Shown: piece after piece, positions 33,296 through 42,633 of the stretch
Layout: the number at the start of each line of letters is the position of its first letter
How positions within the stretch are numbered: position 1 is the stretch's first letter
NCBI RefSeq assembly: GCF_018129985.1
Contig: NZ_JAFCKT010000018.1
Coordinates: 1 to 64,000, forward strand
Reading direction: 5' to 3'
Origin: Bradyrhizobium sp. SZCCT0148
GTDB taxonomy: Bacteria > Pseudomonadota > Alphaproteobacteria > Rhizobiales > Xanthobacteraceae
Length of the DNA stretch: 64,000 nucleotides
Notes under the pieces: generated by a model
What the model was told of the DNA's origin: nothing
The model's input: the letters and a program-made list of their open reading frames with translations, nothing else
Databases searched by the model: none
Made by a program: the position numbers and the translations under genes

Positions 33296-34495
33296 TTAGA
33301 CGTTGGAGCGGCGCACGGTGAGATCGGAACGGTCGAATACCGCGGGCAGGAGGTCGACGCCGAGACCGGGACCTTCCATCGGATAGACAAAGCCGTCCTT
33401 GATCACGGGCATCGTGGTGACAAGTTCATTGTACCAGCCCTTGTAGAACGCGCGCACCGATTCCTGGATCAGGGTGTTGGGCTGGCTGAACGACATGTGG
33501 ATGGCGGCGATGAACCCGATCGGGCCGATGCAATCGTGCGGCGCGAAGGGCCGGTGATAGGTCTCGGCCATCGCCGCGATCTTGCGCCCCTCGGTGAGGC
33601 CGCCGGTCCAGCACAGATCCGCCATCACGACGTGCATCGCGTCACGGTCGAGCATGTCCTTGTAGGGAAAACGTGAGCCCAGCGTCTCCGAGGCGCAGAC
33701 CCACACGTCGGTGGAGCGGGCATATTCGGCCAGCGCCTGCGGCGAGTTCATCCGGATCGGGTCTTCGTACCAGGTCGGCTTGTAGGGCTCGAGCGCACGC
33801 GCTATCTGCTTGGCGGTCGGCAGGTTCCAGAGCGAGTGGAGCTCGACCATGATCTCCATCCTGTCGCCGACGGCTTTGCGGATCTTCTCGAACGGCTCGA
33901 TCGCCTGCTTCATCTGGGCGGCGGTGATGTAGAGGCCCTTGTTCTCCTGCGCCGCCGGATCGAACGGCCAGATCTTCATCGCGGAGATGCCGCTTTCGAG
34001 CAGGCTTTCGGCGAGTGCATCGGCGCGGTTCATGAAACCGTCGAGATCCTCGTAGGGCCCCTTGTTGCCACCGAGATTCCAGTTCGCGACCGGGCTGATA
34101 TTGGTCGAGCGCACATATTGCGTGCCGGCGCAGGTGTTGTAGATGCGCTGCTTGTCGCGGCAGAGACCGCCGAGCATCTGGTGCACCGGCTGATTGCAGA
34201 CCTTGCCGAACAGATCCCACAGCGCAATATCGATTGCGGAGGCCGCGCGATATTCGACGCCGGTGGAAGACTGCGCCATCGGCAGGTTCAGCATGTCGCG
34301 GTGGATCGCCTCGATGTGTAGCGGATTGCGGCCGAGCAGGCGGCCGGCAAAGGTGTCGTGGATCTGTGCCTCGACCGCGCCCGCGCCATAGAAAGTCTCG
34401 CCGAGACCGATCATGCCCGAGTCGGTGTGAACGCGCACCCAGATGACGTTGGAGAATTCCTCGGTGCGCAGCGTCTCGATCGACGTGATCTTCAC
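33296..34495 (-). CDS. Enolase-superfamily (mandelate racemase-like) sugar-acid dehydratase
   Basis: A 399-residue member of the mandelate racemase/muconate lactonising group, start GTG 34493-34495 with GGGAGG nine bases before it. The N-terminal capping domain (SIETLRTEEFSNVIWVRVHT) precedes a TIM barrel with candidate Mg ligands in MVELHSLWN, WYEDPIRMN and CASETLGS. The later PFAPHDCIGPIG supplies a His-Asp pair. This resembles galactonate/galactarate-type dehydratases or cycloisomerases. Acid-sugar dehydration fits the two dehydrogenases downstream and the GntR/MFS divergent operon. Exact substrate unknown. Confidence 0.85.
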   Translation of the reverse strand: MKITSIETLRTEEFSNVIWVRVHTDSGMIGLGETFYGAGAVEAQIHDTFAGRLLGRNPLHIEAIHRDMLNLPMAQSSTGVEYRAASAIDIALWDLFGKVCNQPVHQMLGGLCRDKQRIYNTCAGTQYVRSTNISPVANWNLGGNKGPYEDLDGFMNRADALAESLLESGISAMKIWPFDPAAQENKGLYITAAQMKQAIEPFEKIRKAVGDRMEIMVELHSLWNLPTAKQIARALEPYKPTWYEDPIRMNSPQALAEYARSTDVWVCASETLGSRFPYKDMLDRDAMHVVMADLCWTGGLTEGRKIAAMAETYHRPFAPHDCIGPIGFIAAIHMSFSQPNTLIQESVRAFYKGWYNELVTTMPVIKDGFVYPMEGPGLGVDLLPAVFDRSDLTVRRSNV

Positions 34496-34586
34496 GGCAA
34501 CTTTCCTCCCATCACAGGCGCCTCGCGCCTGACGTCTCATTTCGCACTGCAGCATGATGCAGCTCGCGCCGACGTCTTACGCCTGC

Positions 34587-34602
34587 TTGTAATATATCAC
34601 AA
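34587..34602. promoter_or_regulatory. Candidate GntR operator
   Basis: TTGTAATATATCACAA: outer TTGT/ACAA arms perfect, 7 of 8 half-site positions symmetric, in the AT-rich divergent region between the dehydratase operon and the GntR gene. TTGT-ACAA type palindromes are common GntR-family targets. It would allow one repressor to control both operons. Confidence 0.5.
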
Positions 34603-34673
34603 CATGTTTTAAGGCTGCGACAAAGAGGGCGCCACCCAGCAACGAGCGCGCGGACCTGACGGGAGAGAACGAG

Positions 34674-35438
34674 ATGGCAAAGCGCAAGCGCACGCTCGAA
34701 TTGGTGAGGAACGACAACGACGAGGGCAAGCCCTCGCGACGCAACCGGCTTAACTTCTTCGAGCTGGCCTATCAGAAGATCGAAGAGCTCCTTGTTCATT
34801 GCGAGCTCAAACCCGGACAATTCATGACGATGCTGGAGTTGCAGCAGATCACCGGTTTCGGCCGTACGCCGGTGCATCACGCCGTCAATCGTCTGTCCGC
34901 CGACACGCTCATCATCATCCGGCCGCGCCACGGCCTGCACATCGCGCCGATCGATCTCGCGCGGGAGCGCATGCTGCTGGCCTTGCGCCGAGACATGGAG
35001 CGTTTCGTAATCCGCCTTGCGGCCGACCGTGCCAGCCTCTCGCATCGCAATCAGGCGCTGCACATCGAGCGTCTGCTGCGCGAGCGTCGCGCCAGCCTCA
35101 CCCTCGACGAATTCAACCACATCGACCGCCGCATCGACGCGCTGGTGCTGGAAGCGGCCGGCGAGCCGTTCCTGGTGCACACGCTGCGGCCTCTGCACAC
35201 GCTGTACCGCCGCATCGGCTACATCCACCACCGCTTCATGCCGGGGCAGGCCGATCTGTCGGGCACGATTGATCGTCATCTCGCCATTCTCGCCGCGGTG
35301 GCCTCCCGGCGCGTCGAGGACGCGGTGAAGGCGAGCGATGGGCTGATCGACTACATGGGCGAGATATTCACCGGCATGGAAGCGGGGATCGACCCGCGCC
35401 TGCTCGATTGCAGCATCGAGCCGCTGCTCGGCACGTAG
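34674..35438 (+). CDS. GntR-family regulator (FadR/FCD-like)
   Basis: A 254-residue protein: basic N-terminal tail (MAKRKRTLELVRNDN), a GntR winged helix (ELAYQKIEELLVHCELKPGQFMTM ... LQQITGFGRTPVHHAVNRLSAD), and an all-helical effector domain with His/Asp residues (FNHIDRRIDALVLEAAGEPF ... HHRFMPGQADLSGTIDRHLAIL) typical of FCD. Divergent from the sugar-acid dehydratase operon and 26 nt upstream of the MFS gene. It is probably the sugar-acid-responsive repressor of both. Confidence 0.88.
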   Translation: MAKRKRTLELVRNDNDEGKPSRRNRLNFFELAYQKIEELLVHCELKPGQFMTMLELQQITGFGRTPVHHAVNRLSADTLIIIRPRHGLHIAPIDLARERMLLALRRDMERFVIRLAADRASLSHRNQALHIERLLRERRASLTLDEFNHIDRRIDALVLEAAGEPFLVHTLRPLHTLYRRIGYIHHRFMPGQADLSGTIDRHLAILAAVASRRVEDAVKASDGLIDYMGEIFTGMEAGIDPRLLDCSIEPLLGT

Positions 35439-35464
35439 AGCGTTTCGAAGGAAGGACCAAAAAA

Positions 35465-36829
35465 ATGTCAACGATGGCGATGCCACAACCGACCGCGAGC
35501 GAAGCTGCGGTCCGCTACCTCATCACCAACTACAGTCCCAAGGGCAACAAGGTCGGCTGGCTGATGATGGCCTCGATCCTGGTCGAGGCCTGGGATCTGT
35601 ATTCGATCGCCTTCGTGCTGATCTTCATCAAGGAGCAGTTCAATCCCGATCCGCTGATGCTCGGTCTCGCCGCTGCCGGAACGCAAGGCGGCGCCCTGAT
35701 CGGCGCGCTGCTCGGCGGCTGGCTCTCCGACAAGATCGGCCGCCGCGTCATGTTCCTGGTCACGATGGTGCTTTTCATCGTGCTCGCACTGGCGCAGGCC
35801 TTCGTGCCCAATGTGTTCTGGCTCGTCGTGGTTCGCTTCCTGCTCGGCATTCCGCTCGGTTCGGATATCTCGACCGGCTACACCTACATCATGGAATCCA
35901 TGGCCAAGGGTGAGCGCGAGGTCATGGGCAACCGCTGGCAGTTCATGTTCGCGGTTGGTGAAGTCCTCACCATCGGCGTCATCGTGATCTTCCTGCTGCT
36001 CGACATCAACCACGAGACGCTGTGGCGCGTGACGCTCGGCCTCGGTGCGCTGCCGGCGCTGATCATCCTGATCATGCGCCACGACGTGCCGGAGACGGCG
36101 GTCTGGCTGGTGCAGAAGGGACGCTACCGCGAGGCCAAGCAGGTCGCGCGCGAGATGTTCAACGACAATCTCGACATGCTGCCCGACCAGGACGTCGTGG
36201 TGCCGAAAGTCAGCACCCGTGACTTCATCGCCGACCTCAGGAAGGATCCGATCCGCTGGCGCGCCACGGTCTACGGTTGGATCGCCTGCTTCGTGCAAGC
36301 CAGCGAGTTCTCGACCTTCGCGTTCTATCTGCCGGTGCTCTTTGTCATGGTCGGCGTGTCGAGCGTGCTCGGCATCAATCTGGTGACGATGGCGCTGTTC
36401 TCCTTCGCCGCTCTGTCCGGCTGGGTCGGACCGCTGTTGACGCCGAAGATCGGCCATCGCGGCATCTCGATCGCCGGCTTCTCGATCGTGCTGGTCTCGC
36501 TGCTGGTGGCAGCCTTCGCGCTCTACACCGACAACAAGATCCTGCTGCCGTTCGCGGCCGCCGCGATGCTGTGGGGCCATTATTGGGACGCGTCGAACTG
36601 CATGACGATCCCGACCATGGTCGCCAAGCCGAAATATCGCGGCACGGCCTCCGGCTTCGCCTACATGTTCGTGAAGCTGCCGTCGTTTCTGGCGATCTTC
36701 CTGTTCCCGACGGTGTTCGCCGCGATCGGGCAGGCGAATGCCACGTTGATGGTCGCGATCTTCCCGCTGATCGGATTGCTCGCCGCTATCTTCATTCTGC
36801 CGGAAGTCTACGGCTACGAGAACGATTGA
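35465..36829 (+). CDS. MFS transporter, probable sugar-acid importer
   Basis: A 454-residue carrier with twelve predicted helices. It has the cytoplasmic loop 2-3 signature GGWLSDKIGRRVMF near residue 85 and acidic-aromatic motifs in helix 1 (VEAWDLYSIAFVLIF), as in the sugar/acid symporter branch of the major facilitator superfamily. It follows the GntR gene by 26 nt with AAGGAAGG before the ATG. The context implies uptake of the sugar acid degraded by the divergent operon. Probably a proton symporter. Confidence 0.88.
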   Translation: MSTMAMPQPTASEAAVRYLITNYSPKGNKVGWLMMASILVEAWDLYSIAFVLIFIKEQFNPDPLMLGLAAAGTQGGALIGALLGGWLSDKIGRRVMFLVTMVLFIVLALAQAFVPNVFWLVVVRFLLGIPLGSDISTGYTYIMESMAKGEREVMGNRWQFMFAVGEVLTIGVIVIFLLLDINHETLWRVTLGLGALPALIILIMRHDVPETAVWLVQKGRYREAKQVAREMFNDNLDMLPDQDVVVPKVSTRDFIADLRKDPIRWRATVYGWIACFVQASEFSTFAFYLPVLFVMVGVSSVLGINLVTMALFSFAALSGWVGPLLTPKIGHRGISIAGFSIVLVSLLVAAFALYTDNKILLPFAAAAMLWGHYWDASNCMTIPTMVAKPKYRGTASGFAYMFVKLPSFLAIFLFPTVFAAIGQANATLMVAIFPLIGLLAAIFILPEVYGYEND

Positions 36830-36839
36830 CGGAATCACC

Positions 36840-36863
36840 CGGTCGCGGCCAAGGCCGCGATCG
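36840..36863 (+). terminator. Hairpin after the MFS gene
   Basis: CGGTCGCGGCC and GGCCGCGATCG (one G-U pair) form an 11-bp stem starting 11 nt after the MFS stop codon. There is no T-run, so termination may need another factor. It may also serve the convergent small gene ending at 36879. Confidence 0.5.
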
Positions 36864-36878
36864 GGACCGTCTGAGCGG

Positions 36879-37103
36879 CTAGGGGCTCAGGAAGACGGGA
36901 TCGATCCCGGTGCCGTGGCCGAGCAGGCCGATGGCGTGGAGCTGAGCGCTGTGAAGGTCGACTTCCACGATCGTGAACAGGGTCAGCAGCACGATGGCCG
37001 CAACCAGCAGCAACGGGTGGCTTTCCGTTTGGTTGGCGCCGAGGAATTGAAACGAGCGGCGCAGGGAATAACTCTGCGGCAACGCCTTCGACTGGATCTG
37101 CAT
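36879..37103 (-). CDS. Small single-span membrane protein
   Basis: A 74-residue protein with one hydrophobic segment (HPLLLVAAIVLLTLFTIVEV, about residues 31-50). The ATG at 37101-37103 has an ideal AAGGAGG six bases upstream, so I reject the TTG two codons earlier. The N-terminal half is basic, so an N-in orientation is likely. It lies 97 nt downstream of the ArsB-like permease on the same strand and could be the last gene of the sigma-54-driven transcript. No known family. Confidence 0.6.
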   Translation of the reverse strand: MQIQSKALPQSYSLRRSFQFLGANQTESHPLLLVAAIVLLTLFTIVEVDLHSAQLHAIGLLGHGTGIDPVFLSP

Positions 37104-37200
37104 GATCAACCTCCTTGCCGCGCACCACAGGGCCGCGCGGCAGAATGAAGGATAGCGCCGCCCTGGGCGGCCGCATTGATGCGCCGCAAACAGCGATCGA

Positions 37201-38451
37201 TTATCGGATCGCCGCCGCCAGGGCCGCGATCAGGGCCGGCGGCGTCACCAGCAGGCCGAGCTTGAGGAAAGGCCAGGCACCGACCTCGATCTTTTCCCGG
37301 CGCAGTGCGACCAGCCAGAGGATGGTGGCGAGCGAGCCTGTCACCGACAGATTGGGGCCGAGATCGACGCCGATCAGGATGGCGCTGACGACGGGCGCCG
37401 GCAAATGGTCGCTGGCGGCGACCGAGCCGGCGACGAGACCGACGGGCAGGTTGTTGGCGATGTTGTCGGCGATCGCGGTCGCAATGCCGACGCTCCAGGC
37501 CGCCTTCGGCACCGACTGCGCCACCGCTTCATGCAGCAGCGCGCTGAGCTGAGCGATCACGCCGGTCCTGACCAGCGCTTCCACCATCACGAACAGCCCG
37601 CCGACCAGCGGCAGCACGCTCCAGGATACGCCGCGCAGCACGGGGAGCGGCGACTGTCGGCTGATCAGAAGCACGATCGCAGCCGTCACGCCGCCGCAGA
37701 TGAAGGTCGGCAAGCCCAGTTGCTTGTCCAGCGCGGACGCCGTGACCAGCACGATGCCGATCGCGATGATGCCGATCGCCGTCAGCTTGCCGCCGCGGCC
37801 AAGCTTGGGATGCGGCACGCTGGACGCAATCGTCTCGCCCTTCAGGGCGCGGTGCTGGGTCAGCCGCAGCACGATGTAGGTCAGCACGATCGACGCCGCC
37901 GAGGGAAGGGCGAACATGCGCAGCCATTCGGTGAGCTCGGGCATGCGCGCGCCGAACACCACGAGGTTGGCGGGATTGGAGATCGGCAGCACGAAGCTCG
38001 CGGCATTGGCGATGAAGGCGCAGACGAACAGATAGGGCAGCGGCTTTGCGCCGGCCGCGCGCGTCGCTGCGTAGACGGCGGGCGTCAGCACGATTGCGGT
38101 GGCATCGTTGGAGAGCAGCACCGTGACCAGCGTGCCGACGAGATAGACCAGCAGGAACAGCCGCTGCGGCGAGCCGGCCGCATATTCCACCGCGAGCGCG
38201 GCGAGATAGTCGAACAGGCCTTCCAGCCGCGCCAGCTCGGCGATCAGCATCATGCCGATCAGGAAGAGGTAGACGTCGAGGCCCTTCTCGACGCCGGTGA
38301 GCGCGTCCCGCCAGGGCAGCAGGCCTGACAGCACCAGGGCGCCCGCACCGATCACGGCCCAGATCGCTTCGGGCAGGCGGAACGGCCGGATGATGACGCA
38401 TGCGGTCGCGACGACGATGATGCTCCAGGCCCAGATGGCGTCAGACGGCAC
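37201..38451 (-). CDS. ArsB/SLC13-type anion permease
   Basis: A 416-residue permease with about eleven helices, of the ion-transporter superfamily that includes ArsB. It has SNDATAIVLTPAVYA, ISNPANLVVFGARMPELTEWL and the second half-repeat IADNIANNLPVGLVAG ... LIGVDLGPNLSVTGSLATILW. I chose GTG 38449-38451 (AAGGA seven bases upstream) because longer starts overlap the MFS gene. It may extrude arsenite or another oxyanion, or take up a dicarboxylate; no arsR, arsC or arsH accompanies it. It lies 25 nt after the MFS gene in the putative sigma-54 operon. Confidence 0.82.
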   Translation of the reverse strand: MPSDAIWAWSIIVVATACVIIRPFRLPEAIWAVIGAGALVLSGLLPWRDALTGVEKGLDVYLFLIGMMLIAELARLEGLFDYLAALAVEYAAGSPQRLFLLVYLVGTLVTVLLSNDATAIVLTPAVYAATRAAGAKPLPYLFVCAFIANAASFVLPISNPANLVVFGARMPELTEWLRMFALPSAASIVLTYIVLRLTQHRALKGETIASSVPHPKLGRGGKLTAIGIIAIGIVLVTASALDKQLGLPTFICGGVTAAIVLLISRQSPLPVLRGVSWSVLPLVGGLFVMVEALVRTGVIAQLSALLHEAVAQSVPKAAWSVGIATAIADNIANNLPVGLVAGSVAASDHLPAPVVSAILIGVDLGPNLSVTGSLATILWLVALRREKIEVGAWPFLKLGLLVTPPALIAALAAAIR

Positions 38452-38476
38452 GGTCAGTCCTTGACGTGAAGTGTGA

Positions 38477-39745
38477 TCATTCGGCAGCGATAGCGGATGC
38501 CGGCGGCGCTGTCTCCCCCCGCCGGCGTTGGCCGCCATGTCGTGTCTCGGGCAGCGCGAGAAGGCAGATCACGGCGCCGATCGCGGCGACGACGCCGAGG
38601 CTGATGAACGCCGCGCTGTAGCCCCCGCCGACCACGACGAAGCCGGCCAGCGTCGTCGACAGCGCGGCGCCGATGCTCTGGGCGGTGATGACGGCGCCTT
38701 GCGCGACGTTGAAGCGGCCGGTGTTGCGCATGAGGTCGGCGACGATGACCGGAAAGATCGCGCCGAAGATGCCGGCGCCGACGCCGTCGAGAAGTTGCAC
38801 GCCGACCAGCCAGAACGGATTGTCGGAGAGCGTGTAGAGCGCGCCGCGGACCGGCAGGATCAGCAGTGCGGCAAGAAAGAATCGCTTGTGTCCCCACGTG
38901 TCGGCCTTGGCGCCAACCAGCATCGCAAACGGCACCATCACCAGCTGCGCCGCGACGATGCAGGCGGACATCAGGCTGGTGCCGAGATTCTTGTCCTGTA
39001 ACGCCAGCTTCTGCCCAACCAGCGGCAGCATCGCAGCGTTGGAGAGGTGAAACAGGAGCGCGCAGATGGCGAAGACGAGTAGCGGGCGGCAGGTCAGCAG
39101 CACTTTCAGCCCTGAAGGCCGGTCGTGTTGCTCGGCTTCGTTCGCCCCGTCCATCCCGCGTGCGAGATCGTGGTCGATCGTCCGTTCGGGAATGGCGAGG
39201 ATGCTGATGAGACTTGCGACGGCCATGCCGCCGAGCAAATAGAACACGACCGTCGGTCCGAACCAGTAGGCCGACAGTCCGGCCAGGCCCGCCGCGACGG
39301 CGTTGCCGGCATGGTTGAAGGTTTCGTTGCGGCCTATCCGTTTGGTGAAGGCGCGATGTCCGAAGATGCCGAGCGAAACGGCGGCGATCGCCGGCGGAAA
39401 AATCACGCCGGCCGCCTGCGCAACCCCTTGCGAGATCGCGACCGGCAGGAAGCTCGGAAACAAGGGCAGCGACAATGACGCGAGCGTCACGAGGATCGCG
39501 GCGACTGCCATCACCGTCCGCTTCGCGCGAGTCGCATCGACCAGTGCGCCGGCCGGCGTCTGGGCAACAATGCCGGCGATGGTCGCAACCGACATCACGA
39601 GGCCGATCCGTGCCTCGTCCCAATGCTGCTCGGTGAGCAGATAGACGGCAAGGTACGGGCCGAGGCCGTCGCGGACGTCGGCGAGGAAGAAATTGGCGGC
39701 ATCGAGCGCGCGGCCGGCCCGTGCCTTGTCGTGCGTGTCAGACAT
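38477..39745 (-). CDS. MFS transporter
   Basis: A 422-residue carrier with twelve predicted helices. N-terminal LDAANFFLADVRDGLGPYLA is followed by TPAGALVDATRAKRTVMAVA as the loop 2-3 signature, and NETFNHAGNAVAAGLAG in helix 4-5. It resembles drug/metabolite efflux MFS proteins of alphaproteobacteria. The C-terminus is short and charged. It lies 40 nt after the duplicated-domain protein gene and 25 nt before the ArsB-like gene, so it is part of the same transcript. Confidence 0.87.
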   Translation of the reverse strand: MSDTHDKARAGRALDAANFFLADVRDGLGPYLAVYLLTEQHWDEARIGLVMSVATIAGIVAQTPAGALVDATRAKRTVMAVAAILVTLASLSLPLFPSFLPVAISQGVAQAAGVIFPPAIAAVSLGIFGHRAFTKRIGRNETFNHAGNAVAAGLAGLSAYWFGPTVVFYLLGGMAVASLISILAIPERTIDHDLARGMDGANEAEQHDRPSGLKVLLTCRPLLVFAICALLFHLSNAAMLPLVGQKLALQDKNLGTSLMSACIVAAQLVMVPFAMLVGAKADTWGHKRFFLAALLILPVRGALYTLSDNPFWLVGVQLLDGVGAGIFGAIFPVIVADLMRNTGRFNVAQGAVITAQSIGAALSTTLAGFVVVGGGYSAAFISLGVVAAIGAVICLLALPETRHGGQRRRGETAPPASAIAAE

Positions 39746-39785
39746 GAATGTCTCCTTCCTCGCCCAGGTCCTGTGAAGCGTCCGG

Positions 39786-40400
39786 TCAGGCCGCGCGGAC
39801 GTGCGGGTGGCCGTGCTTGGGCTTCTTGTCCTTCGGTTTCGGCTTCTTGATCGGCTTCAGCCGATCCTCATCCGGGCCGATCTCGTCGACATGGATCGCG
39901 CGGCCATGCTTGGTCTGAACGCCGTCGCCGCGCGCCGCGACCACCGCACCGGGCGCGAGCAAGGCGGCGACGTGCTCGGCCTCCTTCGGGCCGATGCGCA
40001 GCACGGTCCCATCAGACAAGAGCGCGCCGCGCAGTTCGCCCTCGGGGCCGAACAGCGACAGCTCGACCGTGCCCTCCGCCGCCATCGGGACGTGCTTCAC
40101 CTTGGGATGCTCGCGGTCGTGGTCCGGGCCGTTGTCCACGATCTCGCGGTCGCCAGCGGTGATCACCGCGACGGCGGCCAGCAGGGCCGCGCCGCGTGGC
40201 CGCACGCCGCGGACGCGAACCTTCTCGCCTTGCTTGAGATGGCGGGTGAGTTCCGCATCCATATGCGGTGGCGTATGAACGAGGACAACCGTTGTCTTGT
40301 CTCTCAGAACGAAGCCGTCGACTTCGCCGTGAGGGTTGAGCACGAAGCGCTCAAAGGTGCCTGCCGTCTCGGGCAGGCTGTCGGGATCGATCCAGTGCAT
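39786..40400 (-). CDS. Cytoplasmic duplicated-domain protein, paralogue of its upstream neighbour
   Basis: A 204-residue protein without signal peptide. Two copies of one about 65-residue beta-rich unit: GTFERFVLNPHGEVDGFVL and GTVELSLFGPEGELRGALL start the units, each followed by a D-(G/K)-T turn and a closing G-x-x-V-x-x-R-G motif. The copies are joined by EIVDNGPDHDRE. The tail is Lys/Pro/His-rich (KPKPKDKKPKHGHPHV), possibly metal- or polyanion-binding. The same unit twice makes up the secreted protein encoded 35 nt upstream. An OB-fold is plausible. Function unknown. Confidence 0.75.
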   Translation of the reverse strand: MHWIDPDSLPETAGTFERFVLNPHGEVDGFVLRDKTTVVLVHTPPHMDAELTRHLKQGEKVRVRGVRPRGAALLAAVAVITAGDREIVDNGPDHDREHPKVKHVPMAAEGTVELSLFGPEGELRGALLSDGTVLRIGPKEAEHVAALLAPGAVVAARGDGVQTKHGRAIHVDEIGPDEDRLKPIKKPKPKDKKPKHGHPHVRAA

Positions 40401-40435
40401 GATGCAGCTCTTCCTGTTGATGTGTGAAGCGTGGG

Positions 40436-41161
40436 TCAGCCGCGGGGCGGCGGGGGCGGCGGACCGAAGCCCGGAGGCGGCGGCGGGGGACCACGACGAT
40501 CCGGGCCGTCCTTCGGTCCGGGCGGGCGAGGGCCGCGCACCTCGGTCATCTGCTCCGGCGAGGCGCCGATCGCGCGCACGTCGACGACCTTGCCGAGGGG
40601 GGTATCGAGCACGTCGCCCCGCACCGAGATGCTTCGGCCCTGAGCGAGCTGGTCCTGCACGCGTTCGGCTTCCGGAGGCGGCAGGCGCAGCGTGGTGCCG
40701 TCATCGAGCACGACGCCGTTCACCTCGCCGCGCTTGCCGTGCAATTGCAGGGCGATGCGGCCGCTGATGGTCTGGTCGTCATTGCTGCCGCGCCGGTCCG
40801 GCGGGCCGTTGTCGATGACGCTCTTGCCGGTCGCCACATTGGTGATCGACGCCGCGTCGACCAGCGGAATGGCGCGTGCGCGCAAGCCGCGCACCGAAAC
40901 CTGGTCGCCGGGGCGGATGGCAAACACCGTCTGGGCGCTGAGATGCGGCGGCAGCTTCACCTCGGTGCCGTCGGTGAGAATGACTCCGTCGACGTCGCCG
41001 CGCGGCGTCAAGGTGTACTGCTTCACGGTCCCGCGGGATTCCGGAAGCTGCGAGGAATCCCACATGGAATCCCGGGCCTGCGAATAGGCGGCGGCCCCGC
41101 TGCCGATTGCTGTGGTGGCGAGCAACACCCAGAACAGCGCGCGTATGCGTGTGGTCTTCAT
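40436..41161 (-). CDS. Secreted duplicated-domain protein under a sigma-54 promoter
   Basis: A 241-residue protein with a signal peptide (residues about 8-28, LFWVLLATTAIGSGAAAYSQA). Two beta-rich units (GTVKQYTLTPRGDVDGVIL and GRIALQLHGKRGEVNGVVL, each with DGT and a closing VRG) are joined by SVIDNGPPDRRG, the same linker as in its cytoplasmic paralogue. The C-terminus is a Pro/Gly-rich tail with runs of six Pro. A perfect sigma-54 promoter lies 49-63 bases upstream of the ATG. First gene of the putative operon with the paralogue, MFS and ArsB-like genes. I recognise no named function. Confidence 0.78.
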   Translation of the reverse strand: MKTTRIRALFWVLLATTAIGSGAAAYSQARDSMWDSSQLPESRGTVKQYTLTPRGDVDGVILTDGTEVKLPPHLSAQTVFAIRPGDQVSVRGLRARAIPLVDAASITNVATGKSVIDNGPPDRRGSNDDQTISGRIALQLHGKRGEVNGVVLDDGTTLRLPPPEAERVQDQLAQGRSISVRGDVLDTPLGKVVDVRAIGASPEQMTEVRGPRPPGPKDGPDRRGPPPPPPGFGPPPPPPRG

Positions 41162-41209
41162 GGAACAACTCCTGTCGTGATCGCGACCTCGTCGCTTACG
41201 CAGGGTTCA

Positions 41210-41224
41210 GCAAGCCATGTGCCA
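41210..41224 (-). promoter_or_regulatory. Sigma-54 (RpoN) promoter
   Basis: On the minus strand: TGGCAC-ATGGC-TTGC, an exact match to the TGGCAC-N5-TTGC consensus with GG at -24 and GC at -12. The predicted start of transcription is near 41197, leaving a leader of about 36 nt before the ATG at 41161. It lies directly between the NtrC-type activator gene and the secreted duplicated-domain gene. I found no other equally good match in the window. Confidence 0.85.
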
Positions 41225-41271
41225 GTCGCAAAACGATTGATCTGAAAGGAGTTTTTGCTGAGCTTGCGGAA

Positions 41272-42617
<1,346 letters not shown>

Positions 42618-42633
<16 letters not shown>

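Noticed and set aside
37201..38451. An arsenic-resistance operon
   Set aside because: Only the permease resembles ArsB; no arsC, arsH or metal-binding ArsR nearby, and the ArsR-type gene at 11488 lacks metal-binding Cys and is paired with an SRPBCC gene.
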